Positions 1 through 9,684 of a DNA stretch of 64,000 nucleotides are shown here, piece after piece (position 1 is the stretch's first letter; every line of letters begins with the position of its first letter). Under the pieces are notes generated by a model. It saw nothing but the letters and a program-made list of their open reading frames with translations. It was not told the DNA's origin and searched no databases. This stretch comes from Candidatus Ideonella esbjergensis (lineage in GTDB: Bacteria > Pseudomonadota > Gammaproteobacteria > Burkholderiales > Burkholderiaceae_C), in the NCBI GenBank assembly GCA_016710065.1, contig JADJLP010000001.1:496001-560000 (forward strand), given 5' to 3'. Both the position numbers and the translations under genes were made by a program.

Positions 1-1
1 T

Positions 2-961
2 GAACGCTTGGCCAGCGAACCCTTCGAGAAGGGGTGGATCGTTGATGGGCAAGTCGAAAAATTTGACGAAGTTGCCGATGCTGTGCGCCGCGTCGTCAGC
101 CGAAGTGGCACCAAGACCCGTCAAGTCGTCATGGCCATGCCGCAATCTGCGGTCATCACCAAGAAGATCGTCTTGCCTGCTGGCTTGCGCGAAGACGAGA
201 TGGAAATTCAGGTCGAGTCCGAGGCTCACCAGTACATCCCGTTCTCGCTCGACGAAGTCAGCTTGGACTTCTGCGTCATCGGGCCGAACGCCAGTTCCCC
301 AGGCGATGTGGACGTGCTCATTGCGGCATCCCGCAAGGACCGCGTTCAAGACAGGCAAGGTTTGGCTGAGGCTGCTGGTTTGACGCCAGTGGTGCTTGAC
401 ATCGAATCACATGCTTCGCGTCTGGCCATGGGGCGACTGCTGACAACCTTGCCCGAGGCCGGCAAGGACGCGTTGGTGGCGCTGTTCGAGATCGGGGCAG
501 ACACGACAAGTTTGAAGGTGCTGCGCGATGACGACATGTTGTACGACCGTGACCAATCCTTTGGCGGCTCGCAACTGACGCAACTCATTTCTCGGCAGTA
601 TGGTTTCTCGTTCGAGGAAGCCGAACAAAAGAAGATCTCCGGCGATTTGCCAGAGGATTACGAGCCAACTTTGTTGACGCCGTTTGTTGACAGTTTGGCC
701 CACGAGATTGGGCGGGCCTTGCAGTACTTCTTCACCAGCACGCCGCACCACAAGGTGCATTACGTGATGTTGGCGGGTGGCACGGCCTCCATGCCTGGTT
801 TGCGAGAGCGGGTCAAAGACGTCACAGGCTTCCAATCCAAAGTGGTCAACCCGTTTGAAAACATGAAGATCGGCTCGGCCGTGCGTGAAAGCCGACTGCG
901 CCGCGAGGCTCCCGCCTACCTGACGGCCTGCGGCTTGGCCATGCGGAGGTTTGCGCAGTGA
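2..961 (+). CDS. pilM: Type IV pilus assembly protein PilM (5' end outside window)
   Basis: Actin-like cytoplasmic ATPase-fold protein that docks the PilN/PilO inner-membrane platform of type IV pili. The reading frame is open to the window edge, so the N-terminus is missing; the TTG at 8 is only an internal codon. Family hallmarks seen are the stretch SAVITKKIVLPAG, the segment QYIPFSLDEVSLDF and a late MLAGGTASMPGL nucleotide-fold motif. The stop overlaps the GTG start of pilN by 2 nt, indicating translational coupling in a pilMNOPQ operon. The identity is secure from sequence and gene order. Confidence 0.95.
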   Translation, partial: ERLASEPFEKGWIVDGQVEKFDEVADAVRRVVSRSGTKTRQVVMAMPQSAVITKKIVLPAGLREDEMEIQVESEAHQYIPFSLDEVSLDFCVIGPNASSPGDVDVLIAASRKDRVQDRQGLAEAAGLTPVVLDIESHASRLAMGRLLTTLPEAGKDALVALFEIGADTTSLKVLRDDDMLYDRDQSFGGSQLTQLISRQYGFSFEEAEQKKISGDLPEDYEPTLLTPFVDSLAHEIGRALQYFFTSTPHHKVHYVMLAGGTASMPGLRERVKDVTGFQSKVVNPFENMKIGSAVRESRLRREAPAYLTACGLAMRRFAQ

Positions 962-1572
962 TTTTGATCAATCTACTGCCTCACCGCGAGGCCAAGCGAC
1001 AGGAACGCAAGCGCGCCTTCATCTCTGGTTTGGGGTTGGCTGCCGTGCTGGGCGTGGGCGTGCTGGCCGTTTGGTACGGAGCCCTGCAGCAGATGATTTC
1101 GGTGCAGCAAGCTCGCAATCAATACCTGAGCAGTGAAATCAAGAAGCTCGACGAGCAGATCAAGGACATAGCCACATTGCAGGCTGAAATTGATGCTCTG
1201 AAGGCAAGGCAACAGGCTGTAGAGGATTTGCAAACCGACCGCAATGTGCCTGTGTACTTGCTGGACGAGTTGGTTAAACAGACGCCCGAGGGCGTCTACC
1301 TCACCAGCATCAAGCAGAACGCCAACCTGGTGACCATTGGCGGCTTGTCGCAGACCAATGAGCGTGTGTCAGAACTTTTGAGAAACACGGCTTACAACTC
1401 AACCTGGTTAGAAAAGCCTGAACTTGTCGAAATCAAAGCGGCCAGCGTCCAAATCGGACGTGATCAACGCAAGGTCTTTGATTTCACCATGCGAGTTTCC
1501 ATCAAGCGCCCTCAGGCGCCAGCAAAGTCGGCGAGCGGTGTGAAGGCCTCTGCGCCTTCGACCGCATCGTGA
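958..1572 (+). CDS. pilN: Type IV pilus assembly protein PilN
   Basis: Bitopic inner-membrane protein that binds PilM through its cytoplasmic N-terminus and pairs with PilO. The N-terminus begins ILINLLPHRE, the conserved INLLP motif that fits into PilM. A single membrane helix follows (about residues 22-42), then a coiled coil and a periplasmic ferredoxin-like domain. The 204-residue length is usual. It starts with GTG overlapping pilM and its own stop overlaps the longest possible pilO frame. The Ala/Ser/Pro-rich C-terminal tail is probably unstructured. Confidence 0.95.
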   Translation: MILINLLPHREAKRQERKRAFISGLGLAAVLGVGVLAVWYGALQQMISVQQARNQYLSSEIKKLDEQIKDIATLQAEIDALKARQQAVEDLQTDRNVPVYLLDELVKQTPEGVYLTSIKQNANLVTIGGLSQTNERVSELLRNTAYNSTWLEKPELVEIKAASVQIGRDQRKVFDFTMRVSIKRPQAPAKSASGVKASAPSTAS

Positions 1573-1586
1573 TCGCGAGGAATGGC

Positions 1587-2282
1587 ATGGCGACCACGCA
1601 AACCAGTTTGAACAAGTTTGACTTTGCCGCTCAGTTGAGCAAGGCAGGGGCTCAATTTCGTGAGCTCAACCCCAAAGAGCCTGGGCAGTGGCCGTTGTTG
1701 CCCAAAATTGCAGCTTGGGGCGCGATGGCGGTGGCGGTCATCGCCTTGGGTTGGCCGCTGCTTTTGAGTGGCGCTGACGATGAACTGCAAGTGGCCCGCG
1801 AGCGCGAGCCGGCGCTGAAGACGGAATACCAGAAAAAGTACGCCGAAGCGGTGAACCTGGCCGAACTGCAGAAGCAGAAAGAGCAGGTTCAAGAGTATGT
1901 GACGCAATTGGAGAAGCAATTGCCTGGCAAGGCCGAGATTGACGCCTTGCTGTCGGACATCAACCAAGCGGGCGTGGGCCGTGGTCTTCAGTTTGAGTTG
2001 TTCCGCCCAGGGCAGGTTGTGCCCAAGGATTACTACGCCGAGTTGCCGATATCGCTCAAGGTGTCCGGCAAATACCATGACATTGGCTCTTTCGCGGCAG
2101 ATATTGCCAACCTCTCCAGAATTGTGACGCTCCACAACTTGGTTATTTCCCCCCAAGCCAAGGACAACGCGGGCTTGCTGTCTATGGAGGCCACTGCGCG
2201 CACTTACCGCTATCTGGACGCAGCCGAGGTTGCTGAGGTCAAGCGGGCGGCGGCGGCGGCGAAGAAAGAGAAGGGCAAGTAG
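1587..2282 (+). CDS. pilO: Type IV pilus assembly protein PilO
   Basis: Inner-membrane partner of PilN in the pilus alignment complex. The ATG at 1587 is preferred over the GTG at 1569 because a GAGG ribosome-binding site lies 6 nt upstream and the protein then starts MATTQTSLNKFDF, a normal PilO start. There is one membrane helix near residues 38-58, a coiled coil rich in Glu/Lys/Gln, and a periplasmic PilO domain that contains FELFRPGQ. The C-terminus is an Ala/Lys tail. It lies 2 nt before pilP. Confidence 0.93.
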   Translation: MATTQTSLNKFDFAAQLSKAGAQFRELNPKEPGQWPLLPKIAAWGAMAVAVIALGWPLLLSGADDELQVAREREPALKTEYQKKYAEAVNLAELQKQKEQVQEYVTQLEKQLPGKAEIDALLSDINQAGVGRGLQFELFRPGQVVPKDYYAELPISLKVSGKYHDIGSFAADIANLSRIVTLHNLVISPQAKDNAGLLSMEATARTYRYLDAAEVAEVKRAAAAAKKEKGK

Positions 2283-2284
2283 TC

Positions 2285-2809
2285 ATGCGGCTCCAGTACC
2301 TGATGGTGATGATGGTGGCCGCAGGCCTTTCGGGCTGTGATGGTGACCACGAAGAACTGCAGCAGTGGATGGCGCAGCAGCACAAGGAAATCAAGCCGCA
2401 CGTCGCGCAGATCGCTGCGTCCTCAAAATTCGTTCCCCAGCCCTATGCATCCTTGAAAGACACGGATCCTTTCAGTGCGCGGAAGATGGATGCGGGTGCC
2501 GCCATTGCACGCCAGCCGAACGCTGTCTTGGCTTCCGAAATGCGCCGTCGCAAGGAGCCGCTGGAGGACTTTCCGCTCGACAGCATGTCCCTGGTGGGTA
2601 GCGTGGTGCGCAGTGGCAGGCAGCACGCGTTGGTCAAGGTCGATAACCTTCTGCACTACGTGAAAGTCGGTGAGTACATGGGGCAGAACTACGGAAAGAT
2701 CATGAACTTGACCGAGAAGGAATTGACCCTTCGCGAGATCGTGCAAGACGCTTCCGGCGAATGGATTGAGCGCACCAGCACCCTCCAACTTCAGGAGAAA
2801 GCGCAATGA
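2285..2809 (+). CDS. pilP: Type IV pilus lipoprotein PilP
   Basis: Inner-membrane lipoprotein that links PilN/PilO to the PilQ secretin. A short signal peptide ends in the lipobox LSGC (Cys18). A flexible segment follows with the DPFSARKMD motif, then a beta-sandwich domain containing MSLVGSVV and YVKVGEYMG that contacts the secretin N0 domain. The 174-residue length is typical. The stop overlaps the pilQ ATG by 4 nt. Confidence 0.94.
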   Translation: MRLQYLMVMMVAAGLSGCDGDHEELQQWMAQQHKEIKPHVAQIAASSKFVPQPYASLKDTDPFSARKMDAGAAIARQPNAVLASEMRRRKEPLEDFPLDSMSLVGSVVRSGRQHALVKVDNLLHYVKVGEYMGQNYGKIMNLTEKELTLREIVQDASGEWIERTSTLQLQEKAQ

Positions 2810-4983
2810 TTTTTGGGTTGGAGTCTTACAGTATGCGCAACAGGTACGTTGGTGCCATGGTGCTTGTGGCCGGTCTGGTATCGCCCGCGTTGAGCTGGGC
2901 GGAAAACGTCATCCAGGCGATTTCCGGTTCCCAACAAGCTGGCGGTGAGGTTGTTCGGATAGAAATGTCCGAGCCATTGGCTGCCCCGCCGGCTGGCTTT
3001 TCCGTCCAGGCTCCCCCGAGGGTTGCCATAGACCTGCCGGGGATTGGCAACGCCCTGGGCAAGTCGTATGTGGAGCTGAATCAAGGCAACGTCCGGGGTG
3101 TCAATGTCGCGCAATCTGGTGAGCGGACTCGCCTGGTTTTGAACCTGAAGCAGGCCGCGAATTACCGCACGCAGGTGCAAGGCAAGACGCTGTTGATTCT
3201 TCTCGATTCAGCGACCATGGCCGCGCCGACTGCAGCATCGGCCCAGCAGCCTGTGCACTTTGCGAGCAGCCAGAACAACGAAAAACTGGCCTTGCGGGAC
3301 ATTGATTTCCGACGCGGCCCCGACGGCGCTGGTCGCATCATTGTTGGCTTGGCAAGCACGCAAGTGGGCGTTGACCTGCGCCAGCAGGGCCAGACGCTGG
3401 TGGTGGAGTTCCTCAAGTCGACCTTGCCCGAGAGCTTGCGCCGCAAGTTAGACGTTTCCGATTTCGGTTCGCCGGTGCAGTCGATTTCATCGGTCCAGAG
3501 TGGGGACCGTGTTCGCATGGTTGTGGAGCCCCGTGGGGCCTGGGAGCACAGTGCCTACCAGACCGACACGCAGTTCGTGCTGGAGGTTCGTCCGATTCGC
3601 ATGGACCCGAACAAGCTCACCCAGGGGCCGGGCTACCAAGGCGAAAAACTGTCGCTGAACTTCCAGAACATCGAAGTCCGGTCTTTGCTCCAGGTGATCG
3701 CGGATTTCACGAACTTCAACGTGGTCACCAGCGACACCGTCACCGGCAATGTGACGCTTCGCCTGAAGGATGTGCCTTGGGATCAGGCGCTGGACATCAT
3801 TCTGCAGGCCAAGGGTCTCGGCATGCGCAAGTCCGGAAATGTGCTGTGGATTGCACCAAAGGAAGAACTGGCCACCAAGGAGCAGGTAGAGCTTGAGTCG
3901 AAGAAGAAGATTGCTGACCTGGAGCCTGTACGCACGCAATCCTTCCAACTGAACTACACCAAGGCGGGGGATGTGGCCAACGCGCTGCTGGGCCAGACGC
4001 AGGGCTCAGGCGGTCAAGGTTCGGGTGCGGTCAATGCCCGCATTCTTTCCCCCCGTGGTTCGGTGCTGTTTGAAGCGCGAACCAACCAGCTCTTTGTGTC
4101 GGACGTTCCCTCCAAGTTGGAGGAAGTGCAGCAGATGATGACCAAGATCGACGTGCCAGTTCGGCAAGTCTTGATCGAAGCGCGCATCGTTGAAGCCGAC
4201 GACAAATTTGGACGTGCGCTGGGTGTGAAACTGGGTTCGTCCGACATGCGTGGTTTGCGCGGGGGCACGCCAGGCTACTCGGTGGGCAGTGGCAATTACC
4301 TGAGCATTGGTGGCAACTACAGCAACGTGGGTGTTCAAACCCTGCAGACGCCGAACACCGCCACCAGCTACAACGACACCCAGTTCGTGAACCTGCCGGC
4401 GGCGGCTGGCGCCATCGGCTCTTCCTCTGCGGCCACCTTGGCACTGTCGCTGTTCAGCGCATCGGCCAACAGGTTCCTGAACCTGGAGTTGTCTGCGCTG
4501 GAGTCTGACGGCAAGGGCAAGATCGTTTCCAGCCCGCGTGTCATCACGGCCGACCAGATCAAGGCCGTGATCGAGCAGGGCGAGGAAATTCCCTACCAGG
4601 TCGCCACATCTGCCGGTGCCACGTCGATCCAGTTCAAGAAGGCCAGCCTGAAGCTGGAGGTGACGCCCCAAATCACGCCCGAAGGCAACGTGATCCTGAA
4701 CGTGGACGTGAACAAGGACAGCCGCGGAACCGACACTCTGGCCGGCCCCGCCATCAACACAAAGCATGTCCAGACGCAGGTCTTGGTTGAAAACGGCGGC
4801 ACGGTGGTGTTGGGTGGCATCTTTACGCAGGAAGAGCGCGACACGGTGAACAAAGTGCCCTTCTTGGGCGATGTGCCCTTCCTCGGCAACCTGTTCAAGA
4901 ACAAGGTCCGCTACAACAACCGCACCGAACTGCTGATCTTCATCACACCCAAGGTTGTGACTGACAGGTCTGCGGCGCGTTGA
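2806..4983 (+). CDS. pilQ: Type IV pilus secretin PilQ
   Basis: Outer-membrane secretin through which the pilus leaves the cell. The order is a signal peptide ending near ALSWA, two AMIN peptidoglycan-binding domains (about residues 36-140 and 165-265), an STN/N0 domain (about 282-350), a secretin N domain, and the C-terminal secretin pore (about 550-720) with VPFLGDVPFLGNLF, the secretin signature. The ATG at 2806 overlaps pilP; an in-frame ATG at 2833 (MRNRYVG) would give a cleaner signal peptide and may be the true start. It ends the core pil operon. Confidence 0.95.
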   Translation: MIFGLESYSMRNRYVGAMVLVAGLVSPALSWAENVIQAISGSQQAGGEVVRIEMSEPLAAPPAGFSVQAPPRVAIDLPGIGNALGKSYVELNQGNVRGVNVAQSGERTRLVLNLKQAANYRTQVQGKTLLILLDSATMAAPTAASAQQPVHFASSQNNEKLALRDIDFRRGPDGAGRIIVGLASTQVGVDLRQQGQTLVVEFLKSTLPESLRRKLDVSDFGSPVQSISSVQSGDRVRMVVEPRGAWEHSAYQTDTQFVLEVRPIRMDPNKLTQGPGYQGEKLSLNFQNIEVRSLLQVIADFTNFNVVTSDTVTGNVTLRLKDVPWDQALDIILQAKGLGMRKSGNVLWIAPKEELATKEQVELESKKKIADLEPVRTQSFQLNYTKAGDVANALLGQTQGSGGQGSGAVNARILSPRGSVLFEARTNQLFVSDVPSKLEEVQQMMTKIDVPVRQVLIEARIVEADDKFGRALGVKLGSSDMRGLRGGTPGYSVGSGNYLSIGGNYSNVGVQTLQTPNTATSYNDTQFVNLPAAAGAIGSSSAATLALSLFSASANRFLNLELSALESDGKGKIVSSPRVITADQIKAVIEQGEEIPYQVATSAGATSIQFKKASLKLEVTPQITPEGNVILNVDVNKDSRGTDTLAGPAINTKHVQTQVLVENGGTVVLGGIFTQEERDTVNKVPFLGDVPFLGNLFKNKVRYNNRTELLIFITPKVVTDRSAAR

Positions 4984-5024
4984 ATTGCCGACGCCCATTG
5001 CTGAGAGAACTTGGGAGAGATTTG

Positions 5025-6719
5025 ATGATTCGACGTCTTGTGATGGGTTTCCTGGCCCTCGCAACTGCAGTGCTGGTGGGATGTGGCGGCGGCGGTGCTT
5101 CCGGTGATTGCGTGCTGTGCAACAACGGCGGCGGTGGCGGGGGTACTGTTACGGCGGCTGACCTCAGTCTCGCGCTGTCGGCTCAGAGCATCTCGAACTC
5201 TGGGGCTGATACTGTCACTGTTACCGTCACTGCCGTGGACGCGAGTCGCAATTCGCTGAGCGGTGCAACCGTGGTGATTTCTGCGGACTCTGGCGCCGTG
5301 GTCTCTGCTGCTGGAAAAACAACGGGCGCCGATGGTGTGGTCACTGCGGCGGTCGGCATAGGTGCCGACAAGACCAACCGCAGCATCACTTTGACAGCGA
5401 CCAGTGGGGGCATCACCAAAACGGCAACTTTGCAGGTCACCGGCTCCAAGATCAGCACAACCTACGCCAGCAATGTCACGCCCGGTTCCGTTGGCAATGT
5501 TGTCCACTATCTGGTCACCGACGTGAACGGGGTGGCCATCGCGGGCCAGGCCATCAGCGTTTCTGCGCCTGGCTTGCCCAGTGCCAGTGGCACCACTGCA
5601 GGCAATGGCACCTATGACTACGTCTACGATGCCCCCAGCACTGCTGGCGGCTCGACATTGACCATCACTGCCGATGCTGCCGGCGTCAGCAGCGCACTGT
5701 CCATCCAGGTTCAGGCTGCTGCTACCGTGCCCGCTGCCGTGGGGCCAGCCACAGGCTCAGTCGCGGCGGCCCCCAACTCTGTCAAGGTCAACACCGCTGG
5801 TAGCACGGCCAACCAAACCCAGGTTCGTGCCTTGTTCATGGGTGCGAACAATGCACCGGTGGCCAATGTGCGAGTGCGTTTTGACTTGGCAGATGACCTC
5901 AACAGTGTTGGTGGCAGCTTCGCCTCAGGGTCAACATTGCTGTACAGCGCTGCGGATGGCACGGTGGTGACCTCGTACATTCCTGGCGCGCGTTCCAGCC
6001 CCACCGATGGGGTGACTGTGCGAGCCTGCTGGGACCTTGTTGACTTCGCCGTAGGAGCCTGCCCGAACAAGGCTACGAATACGCTGACGGTGACCGACGA
6101 GGCGATTTCCGTGACCTTGGGTACCAATGAACTGATTTACGACGGTGCGGGCGACCTCACCTACATCAAACGATTCGTGGCCCAGGTGGTTGATTCGGCA
6201 GGCAATGCGGTGTCGGGGGCAACTGTCGCACCAGTCGTGGATGTGTCTTTTGACCGCGGCGACAGACTGACTGATGCAAGTTACATGAAGGGCCAATGGA
6301 GCACGGCGGGCGGCGCTTGGGCTCAAGTCAGGAATGCGACCTGCCCCAATGAGGATCAGAACCGCAATGGCGTGGTGGATGGTAGCGTTGAAGATGCCAA
6401 TAGCAATGGCAAGTTGGAACCGCGAAAGGCGGATATTTCAGTCACGTTCTTTGATCCCAACTCAGCTACCGGCGCGGGAACCAACAAGACCGATATCAAT
6501 GGCAAGGCTTACGTGCAAATTGAATATCCTCGCAACGTTGCCAGTTGGGACTACTTCACGTTGACCGTCACAGCGTCTGGCGTTTCCGGCACGGAGGGGC
6601 GAGCACAGTTTCGCGGTCTATTGCCATGGCCTGCCGCTGCCGTGGCGAGTACAACGATTGCGCCTGCATTCCAGTTCAGCCCATATGGCGTTGGGGCAGC
6701 ATGCACTGACCCAAATTGA
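5025..6719 (+). CDS. Large Ig-like (Big_1/invasin-type) lipoprotein between pilQ and aroK
   Basis: Predicted surface or periplasmic lipoprotein of 564 residues. The ATG at 5025 is chosen for its GGGAGA ribosome-binding site and for the lipobox LVGC (Cys20). A glycine-rich linker with a Cys-x2-Cys pair (28, 31) follows, then several tandem beta-sandwich repeats rich in Thr/Val/Ala/Gly, resembling Big_1 domains (for example VTVTVTAVD and SGATVVISADSG). Near residues 443-463 there are two Asp/Asn-rich loops (DQNRNGVVD, DANSNGKLE) like calcium-binding dockerin or thrombospondin type 3 loops. It starts 41 nt after pilQ on the same strand, so it may be co-transcribed and pilus-related; that is an inference from position. 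Its exact function is not recognised. Confidence 0.75.
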   Translation: MIRRLVMGFLALATAVLVGCGGGGASGDCVLCNNGGGGGGTVTAADLSLALSAQSISNSGADTVTVTVTAVDASRNSLSGATVVISADSGAVVSAAGKTTGADGVVTAAVGIGADKTNRSITLTATSGGITKTATLQVTGSKISTTYASNVTPGSVGNVVHYLVTDVNGVAIAGQAISVSAPGLPSASGTTAGNGTYDYVYDAPSTAGGSTLTITADAAGVSSALSIQVQAAATVPAAVGPATGSVAAAPNSVKVNTAGSTANQTQVRALFMGANNAPVANVRVRFDLADDLNSVGGSFASGSTLLYSAADGTVVTSYIPGARSSPTDGVTVRACWDLVDFAVGACPNKATNTLTVTDEAISVTLGTNELIYDGAGDLTYIKRFVAQVVDSAGNAVSGATVAPVVDVSFDRGDRLTDASYMKGQWSTAGGAWAQVRNATCPNEDQNRNGVVDGSVEDANSNGKLEPRKADISVTFFDPNSATGAGTNKTDINGKAYVQIEYPRNVASWDYFTLTVTASGVSGTEGRAQFRGLLPWPAAAVASTTIAPAFQFSPYGVGAACTDPN

Positions 6720-6798
6720 TGACGAGTAGTGCCCATCCGGTCCATTCGTGCCCGGTCAAACTCGTTCTTGGTGAAGTTGGTGTTGATGCAGGTGGCCA

Positions 6799-7326
6799 AT
6801 GATTGCCTTGGTCGGCATGCCCGGCAGTGGCAAGTCCACCGTCGGACGTCATCTGGCGCGGCAAATTGGCTGGCGGTTCGCTGACAGCGATGTGGAGATC
6901 GAACGCGAACTGGGTGAGTCCATCCGTTCGTATTTCGAAAAAGCGGGCGAGGACAGCTTTCGGTCGCTTGAGACATCGGTGCTCGCCAGTTTGCTGGAGC
7001 GGCCCTCGATGGTCTTGGCCACTGGCGGCGGGGCCGTGTTGCGCGAGGCCAACCGCAAACTGCTGAGCGAGCATGCCAAGGTGGTCTACCTCAGGGCCAC
7101 ACCAGAAGATCTGGCGCGGAGGCTGCGGCATGACACCCAGCGGCCCCTGCTGCAGGGTGGGGATCCGCTGCGCAAACTGCGCGATCTTTTCCTGGTGCGC
7201 GACCCGCTTTACCGTGAGGTGGCAAACTTCACCATCGACACGGGGCGCACCTCGGTGCCCACGCTGGTGAATCTGCTGACGATGCAACTTGAGATGGCGG
7301 GTGTGATCGAAGCCCGTCGAACTTGA
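6799..7326 (+). CDS. aroK: Shikimate kinase
   Basis: Phosphorylates shikimate to shikimate 3-phosphate in aromatic amino acid synthesis; cytoplasmic. The P-loop GMPGSGKST is at residues 6-14, the shikimate-binding Asp segment FADSDVEIE follows, and the core motif ATGGGAVL and lid region RRLRHDTQRPLL are present. The 175-residue length is normal. An in-frame stop lies just upstream, so the ATG at 6799 is the only reasonable start. It is adjacent to aroB, as in most proteobacteria. Confidence 0.96.
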   Translation: MIALVGMPGSGKSTVGRHLARQIGWRFADSDVEIERELGESIRSYFEKAGEDSFRSLETSVLASLLERPSMVLATGGGAVLREANRKLLSEHAKVVYLRATPEDLARRLRHDTQRPLLQGGDPLRKLRDLFLVRDPLYREVANFTIDTGRTSVPTLVNLLTMQLEMAGVIEARRT

Positions 7327-7384
7327 GTTCCGCATGAAAGCCATCGTGCCGAAGTTGGTGGCGCACATATCCGGGTGATCGACA

Positions 7385-8464
7385 GTGAAGAACGTGCACA
7401 TAGGCTTGGGTGATCGCAGCTACAACGTGGGCATAGGCGTGGATCTGCTTCACGCTGCGGCCAGTTGGCCCGATCTGCCTGTTGGCACGGCCGCGCTGAT
7501 CGTGACCAACACCACCGTGGCGCCTTTGTATGGTGCCGCCTTGTCCGAGCGCCTGTGCAGGCACTACCCCCGGGTCGAGGTGCTCGCTTTGCCCGACGGC
7601 GAGGCCCACAAGGACTGGCCGACCCTGAACCTGATCTTTGACCACTTGCTGGCCAACGGGTTTGACCGCAAGACGGTCTTGTTCGCACTGGGTGGTGGTG
7701 TTGTTGGTGACATGACGGGCTTTGCCGCAGCCACCTACATGCGTGGCGTGCCCTTCGTGCAGATTCCCACGACGTTGCTGGCGCAGGTGGATTCGTCCGT
7801 GGGCGGCAAGACCGCCATCAACCACCCCCAGGGCAAGAACATGATCGGGGCCTTTTACCAGCCCGAGCTGGTGCTGTGCGATTTGAGCTCGTTGGCTACG
7901 TTGCCTCAGCGTGAGGTGGCAGCCGGCTTGGCCGAGGTCATCAAATATGGGCCGATCTACGACGAAGCGTTTCTGGTCTGGCTGGAGGCCAACATCGAGC
8001 GCTTGGTGGCCCGTGAGCCCGAAGCCCTGGCACTGGCCGTGGCGCGTTGCTGCGAGATCAAGGCGGCAGTGGTGGGCGCGGACGAGCGCGAGGCTGGTCT
8101 TCGGGCCATTCTGAACTTTGGCCACACCTTCGGCCATGCCATCGAGGCGGGCCTGGGTTTTGGCGTGTGGTTGCATGGCGAAGCGGTGGCCGCAGGCATG
8201 GTGATGGCTGCTGAGTTGTCAGAGCGGCTGGGCTTGATGCCCACAGGCTTTCGGCTGCGCCTGGAGAAGCTCAACCAGCGCGCGGGCCTGCCTGTGCGCG
8301 GGCCCAAGCTCGGCGGCACCGAGTACCTGCAGCACATGCGTGTCGACAAGAAGACCGAGGCCGGTGCCATCCGCTTTGTGCTGATCCACGGCTTGGGTCA
8401 TGCGGTGGTGAAACCAGCGCCCGACGATTTGGTGGTTGAGGTGGTTGAGCAATTGAGCGCCTGA
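7385..8464 (+). CDS. aroB: 3-dehydroquinate synthase
   Basis: Converts DAHP to 3-dehydroquinate, the second step of the shikimate pathway, using NAD and a divalent metal. Conserved segments are GGGVVGDMTGFAA (NAD binding), DSSVGGKTAIN, and the metal-binding region with NFGHTFGHAIE and LHGEAV. The 359-residue length is standard. It starts with GTG. The gene follows aroK and lies 4 nt ahead of dgt. Confidence 0.96.
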   Translation: MKNVHIGLGDRSYNVGIGVDLLHAAASWPDLPVGTAALIVTNTTVAPLYGAALSERLCRHYPRVEVLALPDGEAHKDWPTLNLIFDHLLANGFDRKTVLFALGGGVVGDMTGFAAATYMRGVPFVQIPTTLLAQVDSSVGGKTAINHPQGKNMIGAFYQPELVLCDLSSLATLPQREVAAGLAEVIKYGPIYDEAFLVWLEANIERLVAREPEALALAVARCCEIKAAVVGADEREAGLRAILNFGHTFGHAIEAGLGFGVWLHGEAVAAGMVMAAELSERLGLMPTGFRLRLEKLNQRAGLPVRGPKLGGTEYLQHMRVDKKTEAGAIRFVLIHGLGHAVVKPAPDDLVVEVVEQLSA

Positions 8465-8468
8465 CGCC

Positions 8469-9635
8469 GTGCCGAGCCTGCGCGCCGAACCAACCAAGAC
8501 ACTCGCCCCCTACGCTTGCCACGCTGGCGCAAGTCGCGGCCGGCGCCATGCCGAACCGCCTGCCCCCACGCGCGACGACTTTCAGCGCGACCGCGACCGC
8601 ATCGTGCACTGCTCGGCTTTCCGGCGCCTGGTCTACAAGACCCAGGTGTTTGTGAACCACGAGGGCGATTTGTACCGCACGCGGATGACGCATTCGCTGG
8701 AGGTGGCACAACTGGGCCGCTCCATCGCGCGCAGCCTGGGCTTGAACGAGGACCTGGTGGAAACCGTGGCGCTGGCCCACGATTTGGGGCATACCCCCTT
8801 TGGCCATGCCGGCCAGGATGCGCTGGACCAATGCATGCAGCCCCACGGCGGGTTCGAGCACAACTTGCAAAGCCTGCGGGTGGTGGACGTGCTGGAGCAG
8901 CGCTACCCCGAGTGGAGCGGCCTGAACCTGTGCTTCGAGACGCGTGAGGGCATCCTCAAGCGTTGCCCAATGGCGCAGGCGCGGGCCTACGAGCTGGCTG
9001 AGCCAGGCGGTGTCGGGCAGCGCTTCATCTCAGGCACCCAGGCCAGCCTGGAGGCGCAACTCACCAACCTGGCCGATGAGATCGCCTACAACGCGCATGA
9101 CGTGGACGATGGTGTGCGCTCCGGCCTGATCACGCTGGGGCAACTGCGCGAGGTGCCCTTGGTGGAGCGCTTCGTGACCGAGGCCTTGGATGCGCATCCG
9201 GGCCTGCGCGCCATGCCCACCCGCCGGGTGCTGGCCGAAACCATACGGCGCATGCTCTCGGCCCAGGTCTATGACGTCATTGACACCACGCGGGGGGCAC
9301 TGAGTGCGCTAGCACCACGGTCAGCCGACGAGGCCCGTCAACATGACGGCCTGGTTGGCTTTGGAGACAACATGCGCCGAGCCAGTGCCGAGCTCAAGCG
9401 CTTCTTGTTCGCGCACCTGTACCGCCACCCCCAGGTCATGGAAACCACCTCCCAGGCACGTCGCATCGTGGCCGACCTGTTTGCCATCTACATGGGCAGG
9501 CCGGCCGAGATGCCGGATGAGTTCGGGCAAGCCGATGACCCGTCGCGCGCCGTGGCCGACTACATCGCCGGCATGACCGACCGCTTTGCGAGCCGTGAAC
9601 ACCAGCGCCTGACGGGCGAGCGGCTGTTCAGCTGA
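8469..9635 (+). CDS. dgt: Deoxyguanosinetriphosphate triphosphohydrolase-like protein (HD domain)
   Basis: HD-superfamily dNTPase that releases triphosphate from dNTPs; the preferred nucleotide cannot be read from sequence. The metal-binding residues are visible in TRMTHSLEVAQ and ALAHDLGHTPFGHAG (the HD pair). HCSAFRRLVYKTQVF near residue 50 is the typical N-terminal signature. The 388-residue length fits the shorter bacterial class. It starts at GTG 4 nt after aroB, so it is probably co-transcribed with it. Confidence 0.92.
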   Translation: MPSLRAEPTKTLAPYACHAGASRGRRHAEPPAPTRDDFQRDRDRIVHCSAFRRLVYKTQVFVNHEGDLYRTRMTHSLEVAQLGRSIARSLGLNEDLVETVALAHDLGHTPFGHAGQDALDQCMQPHGGFEHNLQSLRVVDVLEQRYPEWSGLNLCFETREGILKRCPMAQARAYELAEPGGVGQRFISGTQASLEAQLTNLADEIAYNAHDVDDGVRSGLITLGQLREVPLVERFVTEALDAHPGLRAMPTRRVLAETIRRMLSAQVYDVIDTTRGALSALAPRSADEARQHDGLVGFGDNMRRASAELKRFLFAHLYRHPQVMETTSQARRIVADLFAIYMGRPAEMPDEFGQADDPSRAVADYIAGMTDRFASREHQRLTGERLFS

Positions 9636-9684
9636 GCCGGGCCCGTCCCTAGAATGGCCGCGCCGCGACAGCAAGGAACCGTTC

